Shown here piece by piece: positions 51,947-62,347 of a stretch of DNA of 64,000 nucleotides. The stretch lies in NCBI GenBank assembly GCA_903832665.1, contig CAILCG010000007.1, positions 1 to 64,000 on the forward strand. The letters are read 5' to 3'. The DNA is from an uncultured Methanomicrobiales archaeon. Lineage in GTDB: Archaea > Halobacteriota > Methanomicrobia > Methanomicrobiales > Methanospirillaceae. The notes beneath the pieces were generated by a model that did no database searches, had not been told where the DNA came from, and worked only from the letters and a program-made list of their open reading frames with translations. Each line of letters starts with the position of its first letter. The stretch's first letter is position 1. Both the position numbers and the translations under genes were made by a program.

Positions 51947-53119
51947 CTCTCATAGTGAGGTTTTCGGGTGCCGCGTCACGAGGAATACCGATTTCAATAT
52001 TTTTCGACCAGGCACAGTCCATCGTTACCGGGACAAAGTGTTTTTGGGCCGGGGTGTTTGCCGGTAAATCCTTTTCGGGGATTTCTGCTGGTTTTGGAAA
52101 CACGAACACGAATTTTGCTCCACCTTCGCTGCTAATTGCGACTGTGCCCCGCAGCTGGCCGGTAAGCCTGCTTACCAGGCGGAGTCCCAGTGATGCCTGG
52201 TTTTCCAGGGTGATACCCTTAGGCATTCCTGTCCCGTTGTCTGCAACAGTCACGGTTAAAATTGAGCATCTTCTGATGCAATAATGGTGAGCTCGCCGTC
52301 TTTCTTCTCTTTAAACGCATACTTTAAGCTGTTCGTAATCAGCTCATTGACGATGAGACCCATGGGTATTGCAATATTGATATCCACATAGATTTCAGGG
52401 ATATCGAGTTCCAGCCGGACACTCTCATCATCAGCTTTGTACGACTGGAAGAGGTTTATTCCCAGGGCCTGGATATAGTCTTTTAAGGTGATGCGGGAGA
52501 AATCTTCTCCCCTGTAGAGATGCTCGTGCACGAGAGCCATCGACAATACCCGGGTCTGGCTGTCTTTCAGGGCCTCAATGGTCCGGGGATCAGAGAGTTT
52601 ATTGATCTGCAGACTGAGAAGGCTCGAGATGATCTGGAGATTGTTCTTGACCCGGTGGTGGATCTCCCGGAGGAGCGTCTCTTTTTCAGCCAGAGCTCCT
52701 TCAATGAGATCGGACATCTTCTTCTTTTCTTTTTCAATCCGGCCCCGTTCGATCGCATAGCGCAGTGAGCGTGCGATCAACGGCCCGGTCATCTGGCCTT
52801 TGACAAGGTAGTCCTGTGCACCTTCCTTGAGAGCCGTCATGCCGGTCTCTTCACTGTCCAGCATGGTCAGTACCACGATCGGTAATTCTCCCGCCAGTCC
52901 CCTCACCCTCCGGAGGGTGTCGAGTCCCTGGCTGTCGGGAAGTCCAAGGTCGAGGAGAATAATATTGATCCTGCTATCGGCGAACCAGGGTATTGCTGTG
53001 GTCAACCGGTCGGCACAAACGATAGTAAAAGACGATCCTTTTTGACCGGACAGCAGCTCGCGTATCATCTCTACATCAGCGGGATTGTCCTCAATCAAAA
53101 GAATCGTCATTACCTGCAC
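51939..53119 (-). pseudogene. REC-histidine kinase (HisKA_2 type), frameshifted in the ATPase domain
   Basis: First frame (53119-52256, 287 residues): receiver with [16 protein letters not shown] and phospho-Asp in [13 protein letters not shown], then the HisKA_2-type helix [20 protein letters not shown] and the N box [13 protein letters not shown], ending IIASEDAQF. The next frame continues TVADNGTGMPKGI and GLRLVSRLTGQLRG, the rest of the ATPase domain. One extra T in the TTTT run at 52258-52261 would join them as [15 protein letters not shown]. The gene follows the single-domain regulator at 53121 by only 1 base. Confidence 0.8.
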
Positions 53120-53120
53120 C

Positions 53121-53582
53121 TTATTTTTTTGACGGGAGTGTTACAATGGAGAACCAGAAGTTCTCAAAGGTTCGTACAATCTCGACAAATTCTGTAAATT
53201 TTACCGGCTTTGTTATGAAGCAGTTCGCATGAAGCCGGTATGATTCAAGAATATCCTTGTCATCTTTCGAGACGGTCATGATGACAACAGGGATAAATTT
53301 TAGCTTGTCATCGGCCTTGATCTCTGCAAGAACTTCACGCCCGTCTTTGCGGGGCATGTTAAGGTCAAGAAGGATAAAATCCGGTGTCGGTGCCGAGGTA
53401 TACCGGCCCTGCTTGCGGAGAAAATCCAGGGCCTCTACGCCGTCATTCACTACACTTAAGTTGTTGCAGAGTTTCGCATCCTGGAAGGCTTCCTGGGTAA
53501 GGGTGACATTTGCCGGATTGTCGTCGACCAGCAGTATTTCGACCGGTCGGGACCATTTTAGTATTTTTTCATTCGCATTCAT
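53121..53582 (-). CDS. Single-domain response regulator (Rcp1-like)
   Basis: A 153-residue receiver-only protein of the Rcp1/CheY type: [20 protein letters not shown], phospho-Asp in [23 protein letters not shown] and the Lys in ITKPVKF. Such proteins receive phosphate from phytochrome-like or PAS kinases and pass it on. It lies directly between two kinase genes, both with HATPase domains, and is the obvious phosphorelay partner of the upstream PAS-kinase. Confidence 0.92.
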   Translation of the reverse strand: MNANEKILKWSRPVEILLVDDNPANVTLTQEAFQDAKLCNNLSVVNDGVEALDFLRKQGRYTSAPTPDFILLDLNMPRKDGREVLAEIKADDKLKFIPVVIMTVSKDDKDILESYRLHANCFITKPVKFTEFVEIVRTFENFWFSIVTLPSKK

Positions 53583-55589
53583 GGTTTATCTCCTCCTTTC
53601 TTTTTGGGATAGTGAAATTAAACGTCGATCCATAACCGGGAACCGATTCGATCCAGATCGTACCGCCGTGTTGTTCTGCAATTCTCTTGCAGATTGCAAG
53701 ACCGATACCGGTGCCGGGATATTCATCCCGCGTGTGGAGGCGCTGGAAGATCTTAAAGATCCGGTCTGCGTACTGCGGATCGATACCAATCCCGTTGTCC
53801 GCAACAGAAAAGATCCAGTTGTTCTCATCCTGCTTTGCGAATATATGGACCTTCGATGCAACGTCGGGTTTATGGAATTTTATTGCATTGTTTACCAGGT
53901 TCTGGAACATCTTGGTGATCTGTTCCCGGTCGGCAAAAATTGACGGGAGAGGATCGCGGTAATGACCGCATGGTGCTCCCTGGTGGCAACCTGGAGATCA
54001 CTGAGCGCCAGACTAAGCGCGGTATTACTGTCTATAAGGACAAATTCGTGGGTCTGCTTCTGGACGCGTGAATAGGCCAAAAGATCCTGGATCATCTGCT
54101 GCATCCGCGTGGTCCCTTCGGTGATGAAGTCGAGATACTTGTCTGCCTTTTCATCGATTTTTCCATGATACCGGGCCACCAGGAGTTCAGTAAATCCCGA
54201 TATTGCCCGGAGAGGTTCCTGCAGGTCATGGGAAGCGACATAGGCAAACTGCTGAAGTTCTATATTGGACCGGGCAAGTTCTGCAGCTTTGACAACAAGA
54301 TCCTCTTCAAGTTTCTTGCGCACGGTTATGTTGCGTATGTTGCACTGGATGACCTTCTTGTTATTCACCATGTAGACATTACTGAGGAACTCGACAGCAA
54401 TCTTTCTCCCGTCCGCAGTTTCGAGGGGCATATCTTCATACCGGACGTATTCCTTGCGTTGTAGTTCCTCGAAATTTTCTTTGTTGGCAACAATGTCCTT
54501 AAACAGCCCAATCTCCCAGAGTTTCTTTCCGAGAAACTGGTCGCGTGAAAATCCCAGCATCGTAATTAAGAACGGGTTTACTTCAACGATCTGCCCGGTC
54601 TCGGCATCAAGAATAAGAATGCCATCCTGAGCCGTCTCAAAGAGCCTACGATAGCGGATTTCAGAAGCCACCTGGGCTTCCTCGGCCAGTTTTCGCTCGG
54701 TACTGTCCCGGATGTTGCACTGGATGACTTTTTTGTTATTCACCATGTAGACGTTACTGATAAACTCTACGGCGATCTTCCGGCCATCTGCTGTCTCGGG
54801 TGGCAGATCCTCGTACCGGATATATTCCTTGCGCTGCAATTCTTCGAAGTTTTCTTTGTTGGCCACGATGTCGTTGAACAACCCAATCTCCCAGAGTTTC
54901 TTCCCGAGAAACTGGTCGCGGGAGAACCCGAGCATAGTCATTAAAAAAGGATTCACCTCTACGATCTGCCCGGTCTTGGCATCAAGAATGAGAATCCCGT
55001 CCTGGGCAGTCTCAAAGAGTCTCCGGTAACGGATCTCAGAGGCATGCATCGCCTCTTCCGCCTGTTTGCGTTGAGTGATATCATGGCCAATGGTAGAAAC
55101 GCCGATGAGCAGGTTTTGTGTATCCCTGATGGGGGATGCTGTCATAATAATATCGATGAGCCTGCCATCTTTCTTCCTTCGCAGGGCTTCGTACCGGATA
55201 ACCGGTTCGCCCTTCTTGATCCGTTCAAGAATCAATTGAGTGTCGTCCGGGTGTTCAGGAGGCACCAGAAGCGAGATGCTCCTGCCGACAATTTCCTGTG
55301 CAGAGTACCCATAGATCCGTTCGGCACCAACGTTCCAGCTTGTGATAGTTCCGTCCAGTGTTTTTGCGATGATCGCATCTTCTGAAAATTCCTCAATAAC
55401 TGCGAGGCGTGCCCTCTCCTCACCTTCAAGTTTGCGATACTTATCAAAATCCGCCTGGAGACGTTTCAGCTGGTTGAATCGATCTTCAGCAAGCCGGGTC
55501 TGGGTATCAAGATCCTCTTTCAACTGCGTGAGTTCTGCCGTCATTTTGTCCTGCTGATTTTCAGATTTTTCCCGATTTCCTGGAGCCAT
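53569..55589 (-). pseudogene. Multi-PAS histidine kinase, frameshifted before the ATPase domain
   Basis: First frame (55589-53892, 565 residues): N-terminal coiled coil (about 1-60), three PAS domains (about 65-185, 185-310, 310-435; the last two near-copies with RRLFETAQDGILILDA), and a HisKA region FAYVASHDLQEPLRAISGFT. The ATPase domain continues in another frame (53910-53569; NLVNNAIKFHKP, VADNGIGIDPQYADRIF, GTGIGLAICKRIAEQHGG). Reading one base differently near 53950 restores ITADPLPSIFADREQITKMF, which is the normal connection. The gene overlaps the response regulator start at 53582. Confidence 0.82.
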
Positions 55590-55852
55590 TCCGGATGTGC
55601 ACGTGAAAACAACCGCTGCTGTTGGACGCCGGTGTCCCCTGCAGAGAATGCCCTTATTGAGGCTGAGGAAAACACCTGTTCATCTTTTTTGGAAATTTTA
55701 GGCCTCAATATTCCCCACCGGCAAAGAAACAGCTGATAAGAATTTTTCAAAGGCCTGAGTTGATCCTGCCTGTGCTGTTGTGCTGGATATAGACCAAGGA
55801 CTGTTATAAGGTCATTGTCAGGAAGCAGATTTTAGAACGAATGTTTCTTTCC

Positions 55853-56197
55853 TTATCCCACGTGAATCCGGAAGGAACCGGGTAAGTGCTCATGAAAACA
55901 GATCCCTGATTCAGGATCCATTTTTTCCAAGGTCCGCTCAAGGACCCCATCAGAAAAGCGCTTTTTGCAAAACTTTACTTCGCAGGGAATGGAGATCACT
56001 TTTTTGTAGTGGAACCCGGTGTCAGATGCTGCGATGGTAATCGATGTTGACTGGTTTTCGAGATCTATTTTGATTTTTTCTTCGGCAATGCCTGGCATTT
56101 CGGTCAGGATATGGAAAAATTTCCCATCTTCGATAAACGTGGTAACTGGTTCGATCATTTTTAACGGGGTGATCGTATTTGTATTTTCAGTTTCCAT
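55853..56197 (-). CDS. Hsp20/alpha-crystallin-like small heat-shock protein
   Basis: A 114-residue Hsp20-type protein: MIEPVTTFIEDGKFFHILTE, MPGIAEEKIKIDLENQSTSI and a final strand segment with RFSDGVLERTLEK correspond to the alpha-crystallin core. The C-terminal I-x-I motif used in oligomer assembly appears only as RIHV. ATP-independent holdase function is expected from the family. It sits between the kinase genes, on the same strand, with 260 gene-free bases after it. Confidence 0.8.
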   Translation of the reverse strand: METENTNTITPLKMIEPVTTFIEDGKFFHILTEMPGIAEEKIKIDLENQSTSITIAASDTGFHYKKVISIPCEVKFCKKRFSDGVLERTLEKMDPESGICFHEHLPGSFRIHVG

Positions 56198-56605
56198 ATT
56201 CTTTGCTTCTCCTGTTTCCTTATGCGGGCCCCGTATGTTTTGCCGGGGTGAAAATTACGGATTGACATTACGGCCACAAAAAGGTATGACGGAATGCTGT
56301 TTTATTCCGGCATGAATTTCGTGAACCTTACTAAAGCCTTGTATATGGGGTTGTTTCGTTGGAGTGTTGCTTTGGAGATTGTTCCTTCGTTGTGGGCAGC
56401 CAGCGGTGGTCAGAGTCCGGCCCCCGGACCCGTTTTGCTGTCGTTCCACACCGGGTTTGCTAATTTCCTGCTGTAAACCTGGTCGAATGAGGTATTTTTA
56501 TTCTCAAAGATGACGTTCCACCTCCATTTAAGTTGGATTAACCGTTGACTACGTGTCCATGGAAGAAGATAAACCTGACTGGATTTTGCAAATCTTGTTT
56601 CGTTT

Positions 56606-56721
56606 GTGATGAAAATTTTGAAAACTTCTGATGAAATTGGCGGGCGAATGGAAATTGAGTTCGGGATGCAAAATTTTCATGGCTCTGGCGCGAAGTCTTT
56701 GACTTCATGCAGGTTTTTTTT
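56606..56721 (+). repeat. Direct repeat unit 1 with internal inverted repeat
   Basis: About 116 bp, repeated at 57176-57291 with some mismatches. It starts ATGAAAATTTT (56609-56619), has AAAATTTTCAT (56670-56680) as its exact reverse complement, and ends CTTTGACTTCATGCAGG followed by a T tract. It could be a small RNA gene with a terminator, or the ends of a transposable segment. Confidence 0.6.
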
Positions 56722-57175
56722 TACAAATATACCCTGCGACGCTCCTCATACCGGCAAGATTTTTTCCGGATGGAAAGATAAACTCGTGGCCCGGTTGCTG
56801 AGGTCATGGAGTAGCCGGATCTATTGCCACGTCGATCGTTCCATTCTTCGTCGCAGGGTAATCGATTTTTACGGGTGAGACGATCAGAGCGGATTTTGGG
56901 CTCCGTTTGGTGTCTCCGGGGGGTTTTGCGTACCGCATTCGCAAAAAAGCGTACCCTTTTTTTCGGGCAGAGGTGATTTCAGCCACGGATGGGAATATAT
57001 CAGGGCAAATCGCGCCCGGAAAAGTACCTCTTTAGACCGCTTTGGGGGGCGAAAAAAAGGGGTGTGGCTGGTTTTATCCGGAGCGGGTGGTCGATCCGGG
57101 TCCGGAGGGGGGTAGTGGAGCGGGAAACGGGTGATCGGGGTTTTACGTCGGAGAAATAGAGAGGTGGTGCTTTTT

Positions 57176-57291
57176 GTCATGAAAATTTTTAAAAACTTCT
57201 GATGGAATTGTGGACGAATGGAAATTGAGTCTGGAGCGCAAAATTTTCATTGCTTTGGTGCGAAATCTTTGACTTCATGCAGGTTTTTTTA
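57176..57291 (+). repeat. Direct repeat unit 2 with internal inverted repeat
   Basis: Second copy, again ATGAAAATTTT (57179-57189), AAAATTTTCAT and the conserved tail CTTTGACTTCATGCAGG plus seven T. The two units lie in the same orientation 570 bases apart. Confidence 0.6.
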
Positions 57292-57389
57292 TAAAAAAAT
57301 GGATTTAACTGCAAACGATGAAAAGAGATTCAACGTGCCGGTATGAATGGAACCGGAAAACCGGTTTTTTGTTATCGCCCATTCCGGTA

Positions 57390-58736
57390 TTATTTCTCGC
57401 CCGTGGCCGTTTTCATACCGATTTCGCTCCCGAGAATATGCTGGAATACCTGTTTGAAATCATTGAGCCTCTGGCTGATGTGCTTTTTTCCTTTTTCGGT
57501 AGTGCAGTACAATTTGGATTTTCCTGAAACTCTGATCTCGAAATTTCCGTCTTCCATGAGATCATGGAGGATCGTGTACACACGTGCCTGCGGGATGAGA
57601 ACCTGGTACCGGTTGTGGATCTCATGAACGATATCATAGCCGGAGATCGGTTTGTCCAACAGGGAAAGGACCACCGGCTCCAATGACTTCCTGACAACAT
57701 CGTCAATGGTTGACTGGGGAACAACCGATATCACCTCTGAAGAAAAAGTATGTTGGGCAAATGAAAGTGTTGTTTCTTTGCCGGTTGATACGATGATCTT
57801 GGGAATTCCCTCAGCCAGGATTTTTATGAGGGTATGATCGATCTTTCCAATATTCATGGCAATGATCCCCGACACGGGAATCCCTTTCTCTTTTTTTGAA
57901 AGAAGTAATTTCCTGATCGCCAGGATATCATCGAACTCATCGGTTTCAGAAAAATCAAGCAGGATCTGGAGTGATTTCATCGATCCTTCATAGAGCAGGG
58001 ATTCAGTGCATTTTTCAAGGGCTGGCAGCAGGGCATACACTTCGTTTCTTCTCATCCTGCAGGTATAGAGTTCCCTTTTCTGGATCTCTTTGGGGAAATA
58101 TTTCGGGAGGGTGGACTGGAAGTATGCAAACAGGTTGCGTCCGCCTTTTTTCATACACTCTTCCAGTGCAAATTTAAAGATTGGTTCTTTTACTACCTGG
58201 TCGGTATAGAGGAAGAGAACGATATCATTGAAGATGTCATTTAACAGTACCGTTTTGATCTCCGGCAGGTCGAGATACGCCAGAGTCTCCGGCTCAGGAA
58301 TGCCGGTTTCCATGCCCGGTGAACTATTTTCCTGTGCGGATTTCCTGAGACGCTCTTCTTCTTTTTCCGTTGCCTTCCTGAATAGGGCAACTTCAATGGC
58401 GGCTTTGATCTCCAGTTCATTGAAGGGTTTTACAATGTACCCATAGGGTCTCACACTTTTTGCTTTCTGGATGATAGCATCGTCTGCGTAGGAGGTAACA
58501 AAAACTACCGGAATATCCAGTTCCTCGGTGATTATTTTTGCAGCTTCAATGCCATTCATCTTACCGGGCATCACGATATCCATCAGTACGAGGTCGGGCA
58601 GTAAACGCCGGGCCCTGTCGACCGCATCTTCGCCGGAAGCGGCCATACCTGCAACGGGATATCCCATGGTGGTCAAGCGCTCTTCCAGCTGCATCGATAT
58701 GATCGCTTCATCATCAACAACAAGTATATTCGACAT
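57390..58736 (-). CDS. Response regulator: REC, MEDS-like domain and PadR-type winged helix
   Basis: A 448-residue regulator. Receiver at 1-125 (ILVVDDEAIISMQLEERL, phospho-Asp in LVLMDIVMPGKMNG, Lys in YIVKPFN). Residues about 150-340 resemble MEDS/DcmR-like sensory domains (LFLYTDQVVKEPIFKFALEE and IIAMNIGKIDHTLIKIL). The C-terminus (about 350-430) is a PadR-type winged helix: LLDKPISGYDIVHEIHNRYQ, then ARVYTILHDLMEDGNFEIR and LYCTTEKGKK. It is 5 bases downstream of its likely kinase (58742-59806). The combination of receiver and PadR-type DNA binding is unusual and suggests a direct transcriptional output. Confidence 0.85.
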   Translation of the reverse strand: MSNILVVDDEAIISMQLEERLTTMGYPVAGMAASGEDAVDRARRLLPDLVLMDIVMPGKMNGIEAAKIITEELDIPVVFVTSYADDAIIQKAKSVRPYGYIVKPFNELEIKAAIEVALFRKATEKEEERLRKSAQENSSPGMETGIPEPETLAYLDLPEIKTVLLNDIFNDIVLFLYTDQVVKEPIFKFALEECMKKGGRNLFAYFQSTLPKYFPKEIQKRELYTCRMRRNEVYALLPALEKCTESLLYEGSMKSLQILLDFSETDEFDDILAIRKLLLSKKEKGIPVSGIIAMNIGKIDHTLIKILAEGIPKIIVSTGKETTLSFAQHTFSSEVISVVPQSTIDDVVRKSLEPVVLSLLDKPISGYDIVHEIHNRYQVLIPQARVYTILHDLMEDGNFEIRVSGKSKLYCTTEKGKKHISQRLNDFKQVFQHILGSEIGMKTATGEK

Positions 58737-58741
58737 ATTTT

Positions 58742-59806
58742 TCAGGCTCCTGTGATTATTGAGGGAAATTCTATACCGATTTCTGCACCGTTCTGGCTCT
58801 CGACCATCAGTTTCCCTTTCAACTGGTGCTGCACCAGGGTCCGGATCAGTTTGAGTCCGAGACTTTTTGACAGGCTGATATCGAAATTATTGGGTAATCC
58901 GACCCCGTCGTCCCTGACGGTTATTTTTATCAGATCGTTTGCCATCCGGGCAGAAATGATAATTTTTCCCTGTTTCTTTCCGGTGAAGGCATGCTTGTAC
59001 GCGTTTGAGAGGATCTCATTTACCACGAGTGCACAGGGAAGGGCCAGATCTACCGGGAGAAATATTTCATCTGAATTTATCTCGCAGCTGATCTCGTGGC
59101 CCTTGTGCGAAAAAATATTTGTTAATGCCAGGACCTGATCCCTGAACTGATCGGTGATATTGATCTTTCCCATCAGTTTGCTTTCATACAGCCGGGTATG
59201 GATCTGTGCCATGGTCTGGATTTTGAGCATGATATCGGTCAGCACAGAATTTATCGATTCGTCAGTAGAACGCATCATGGTCATATCGAGGAGTCCCGAT
59301 ATCAGCTGGAGATTATTTTTGACCCGGTGATGGATCTCACGAAGCAGTACTTCTTTTTCCTCAACTGATGCGACCAGTTTCTCTTCTGCATGCTTGCGCT
59401 CGGTAATGTCCCGGTAACTCCAGACTCTTCCGACCAGGCAGTCCCCTATCTTTTGGGGCTTTGAGTAGCGTTCGAAGATTTTCCCGTCATTGAATTCGAT
59501 CATGTCGAAACTTTCGCGTGACGATTTGGACTCAAGATCCCTGATATTGGCAAGAAATTCCCTGGGGTTTCTGAGTTGTGGCAGGATATGATTCAGGACT
59601 GCTTCGTTGTTTCCCGATTCCAGCAGCTCCACGGGGATATTCCACATGTTCATAAAATTCTGGTTGTAACTGGTAATTTTTCCCTGCATGTCGACGACAC
59701 AGATGCCGTCTGCAGTAGATTCAAGCGATGCATTGAGGAGTGAAAGGGTATTTTTCAGATTGATATCCGCTAACTTCCGGTGCCAGATCTCTTCTTTGAG
59801 GGTCAC
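58742..59806 (-). CDS. PAS-histidine kinase (HisKA_2 type), possibly 5'-truncated
   Basis: 354 residues from a GTG at 59806: a PAS domain at about 20-135 ([31 protein letters not shown]), a HisKA_2 helix ([20 protein letters not shown]) and HATPase with [22 protein letters not shown] and [11 protein letters not shown]. The frame continues upstream for a few codons ([11 protein letters not shown]) into the junction with the oppositely oriented TIG gene, so upstream domains may have been lost. Probable partner of the REC-PadR regulator downstream. Confidence 0.85.
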   Translation of the reverse strand: MTLKEEIWHRKLADINLKNTLSLLNASLESTADGICVVDMQGKITSYNQNFMNMWNIPVELLESGNNEAVLNHILPQLRNPREFLANIRDLESKSSRESFDMIEFNDGKIFERYSKPQKIGDCLVGRVWSYRDITERKHAEEKLVASVEEKEVLLREIHHRVKNNLQLISGLLDMTMMRSTDESINSVLTDIMLKIQTMAQIHTRLYESKLMGKINITDQFRDQVLALTNIFSHKGHEISCEINSDEIFLPVDLALPCALVVNEILSNAYKHAFTGKKQGKIIISARMANDLIKITVRDDGVGLPNNFDISLSKSLGLKLIRTLVQHQLKGKLMVESQNGAEIGIEFPSIITGA

Positions 59807-62032
59807 GTTGATTTTTGCAAATTCAGATGCCTGGCGTTTGTGACCAACTTGACCGGAACAACCGCAGTAACCTTCGGCGCTATAGCAGCAACCTCGTATC
59901 TGGTTAACAGCCCGACACAGATCACCGCCATAACTCCCGCAAGTGCGGCAGGAGCCGTTAATGTTGCAGTCACCACCGTCGGTGGCATTGCAACCGGGAT
60001 AAACGCGTACACGTATGCATTAGGCCCGACATTCATCAGCATCGCACCGGTATCCGGTCTGATTCTTGGTGGGAACTCAGTAGTTATTACCGGGACCAAC
60101 TTAACCGGCGCATCAACAGTAACCTTTGGCGGAGCAGCAGCAACCGGTCTCTCGGTTGTCAATGATTCATCTTTAACTGCAGTAACACCCGCCCATGTGG
60201 CAGGACTTGCCGTAGTTGTGGTCACCACACCAAACGGCACAGCAACCGGGACATATACCCACGTAGCGCCAGTCCCGACCTTCACCAGCATCGCGCCGGT
60301 ATCCGGTTCAACGAATGGTGGTACCTTGGTAACCATTACCGGAACCGGCCTAACAGCAGCAACAGCAGTAACATTTGAAGGTGTCGCAGCAACCTCCGTT
60401 GTAGTCGTCAACGATACCTCAATTACCGCAACCTCACCGCTCCACGCATCCGGTGTAGTTAACGTCAACGTTACCACAGCCGGTGGCGTTGCAGCAGGCA
60501 CAGGAAAATATACCTACGTGGTATTGGTCCCGTCCGTGAACCTCGGAATAGCGAATAATTTCGTTATCCTGGCAAAAACCGGAATCTCAACAACCGGAAC
60601 AACCCTCATTACGGGAGATATTGGGGTAAGTCCGGCCGCAGCAACGTACATGACCGGATTTGGTCTTGTCGCGGATGCCACCAACCAGTTTTCCACATCG
60701 CCTCAGATTGTGGGAAGGGCATATGCAGCGAATTATGCAGATCCCACTCCCGCTACCATGACCACAGCAATCAGCAACATGGAAACAGCATACACTGATG
60801 CCGCAGGACGAACACTTCCCGATGCAACGGAATTGTATGCAGGAAATCTTGGTGGAAAGACCCTTACCCCCGGCCTGTACAAATGGTCGACAGGTGTCCT
60901 CATACCAACGTCAACCGATCTCACCCTGGATGCCCAGGGTAATGCAGATGCAGTCTGGATCTTCCAGATCGCGCAAGACCTCACCATGGATTCTGCGTCA
61001 CGGGTTGTATTGACCAATGGCGCAAAAGCTGAGAATGTCTACTGGCAGATTGCCGGTCCCGCTGGTGCGATCATCGGCCCAGGCGCCCACGCTCAGGGAA
61101 CCCTCCTCACACAAAAAGCGATCACCATGGATAGCGGAGCAACCCTGGACGGGAAAGCGCTTGCCCAGACCGCGGTTACCTTAATCGCGAACAGAATCAA
61201 CGGGCCGATCCCAACCCCCGTGATCGTAGTACCTTCGGACGTACGTCCCTCAGGTGGCTCCGATACCTATCCGAATGCACCCCTGGGATCCTCGGATTAC
61301 GTCGCATCACCTGAACTCAATGTCCAGCTGGCACCAACCCAGCAACCGGTACCAGTAGCAGGCTCAGGAGTTACCCCGATCTACGGAACCGGTACTCTCG
61401 TAAGCAACCCGCTTTCCGCAGATATTGTTGATATGCCAGGAGTCGCAGTATCGTGGAACACCCAGATCAATGAGTACTCGGCATCAACGGATGCCCGGAT
61501 TACCACGGTAATCCTGCAGAAAGTGGATGCATCAATTCTGAATGCGTTTGCAACTGCACTTCATAATGTCGGTCTCGAGCTCGGAAACCTTGCTTACGTC
61601 ATGATTGCCCAGAAGACCGGTGTAACACCCACCGGCCCGGCAACCGTGACCATGACCGCTTCCCAGAACTGGGTTACCCAGAATGGCGGTATGGACGCAA
61701 TTAGAATCATTGCAATCTCTGATGACGGTGTTACCGAAGTGCTGACTCCCTCGTTTGCCGGGTACGACCGTGACAGCGGTTACCTGACCTTCAAGGCAAC
61801 AACATCCCACAGCCTCTGGATAACAGGACTGGTTGCAGTCACCCCGTACACTCCGGGAGCACCCGTTTCCGGTCAGGCACCCAAGGGCCAGATGGCACCC
61901 CCCCAGACCCAGGGAGATTCAGCAATCCCCGGGACGTCTACCGGCATGCCAATCATGTTAGTGGGCGGTATACTTGCAGCGCTTGCAATCATCGGTATTG
62001 CCCTGATGGTATACATCCGGCGGAATAAATGA
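59780..62032 (+). CDS. TIG-repeat, ice-binding-like (DUF3494) surface protein, 5'-truncated
   Basis: 750 residues from a GTG at 59780, but clear homology begins only at about 59840, in mid-domain, so the true N-terminus and signal peptide are missing. Residues about 20-250 are three IPT/TIG repeats (for example [20 protein letters not shown] and [20 protein letters not shown]). Residues about 252-475 are a DUF3494 ice-binding-like beta-solenoid domain ([67 protein letters not shown]). A further beta-rich domain and a stalk lead to the final span ([20 protein letters not shown]) and basic tail. Adhesion or ice interaction is inferred from the family. Confidence 0.8.
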   Translation: MPDLFFEGHVDFCKFRCLAFVTNLTGTTAVTFGAIAATSYLVNSPTQITAITPASAAGAVNVAVTTVGGIATGINAYTYALGPTFISIAPVSGLILGGNSVVITGTNLTGASTVTFGGAAATGLSVVNDSSLTAVTPAHVAGLAVVVVTTPNGTATGTYTHVAPVPTFTSIAPVSGSTNGGTLVTITGTGLTAATAVTFEGVAATSVVVVNDTSITATSPLHASGVVNVNVTTAGGVAAGTGKYTYVVLVPSVNLGIANNFVILAKTGISTTGTTLITGDIGVSPAAATYMTGFGLVADATNQFSTSPQIVGRAYAANYADPTPATMTTAISNMETAYTDAAGRTLPDATELYAGNLGGKTLTPGLYKWSTGVLIPTSTDLTLDAQGNADAVWIFQIAQDLTMDSASRVVLTNGAKAENVYWQIAGPAGAIIGPGAHAQGTLLTQKAITMDSGATLDGKALAQTAVTLIANRINGPIPTPVIVVPSDVRPSGGSDTYPNAPLGSSDYVASPELNVQLAPTQQPVPVAGSGVTPIYGTGTLVSNPLSADIVDMPGVAVSWNTQINEYSASTDARITTVILQKVDASILNAFATALHNVGLELGNLAYVMIAQKTGVTPTGPATVTMTASQNWVTQNGGMDAIRIIAISDDGVTEVLTPSFAGYDRDSGYLTFKATTSHSLWITGLVAVTPYTPGAPVSGQAPKGQMAPPQTQGDSAIPGTSTGMPIMLVGGILAALAIIGIALMVYIRRNK

Positions 62033-62069
62033 AGAGATGATTACCTCTTCATACACCTCTCTTTTTTTT
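62030..62069 (+). terminator. Hairpin plus T tract after the TIG gene
   Basis: TGAAGAG and CTCTTCA form a 7-bp stem (62030-62051), followed by eight T at 62062-62069, immediately downstream of the stop codon of the surface-protein gene. Confidence 0.6.
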
Positions 62070-62347
62070 GACTTTTGTTGGTTGAGGAACAATTGGACCG
62101 TTGTGAAATATCATCTGAAGTCCATCTTCGGTGTTCAATCCCCTGGCACGATGGTACGGTTACGAGTCTGCTGCACCGGAATGGCGGATTAATGGATCAA
62201 AGAAAACCCTCCGAAAGAAAGCAATTCCCTGGTACTGAGTGGATCTGGAAGTTCTTTTGCAGAAAGGTTCTGGTAAAATCTCATGACGTGTCCGGGATGT
62301 AAGGAATCAAAAAATGCCAACATTCCCTGTAACGAGTAAAAAAAACT
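62070..62347. other. Intergenic leader of the peptidase gene
   Basis: No convincing gene. A plus-strand frame (62075-62302) lacks protein-like character and has no ribosome binding site. The promoter of the peptidase gene should lie in the last 100 bases. Confidence 0.4.

Larger units (their letters stand above)
56198..57389. other. Large gene-free region with a pair of 116-bp repeats
   Basis: Nearly 1.2 kb without a supportable gene. Short frames (for example 56294-56476 and 56606-56878) have no ribosome binding sites or motifs. The notable content is the direct repeat at 56606-56721 and 57176-57291, listed separately. The segment between the repeats is GC-richer than its surroundings and has no obvious coding content. 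Confidence 0.6.

Noticed and set aside
56884-57180. 98-codon Pro-rich minus-strand frame between the two repeats
   Set aside because: Composition is that of noncoding GC-rich sequence, with no ribosome binding site.
59850-60500. Tandem repeats considered as satellite DNA or CRISPR
   Set aside because: They encode in-frame TIG repeats of about 80 residues.
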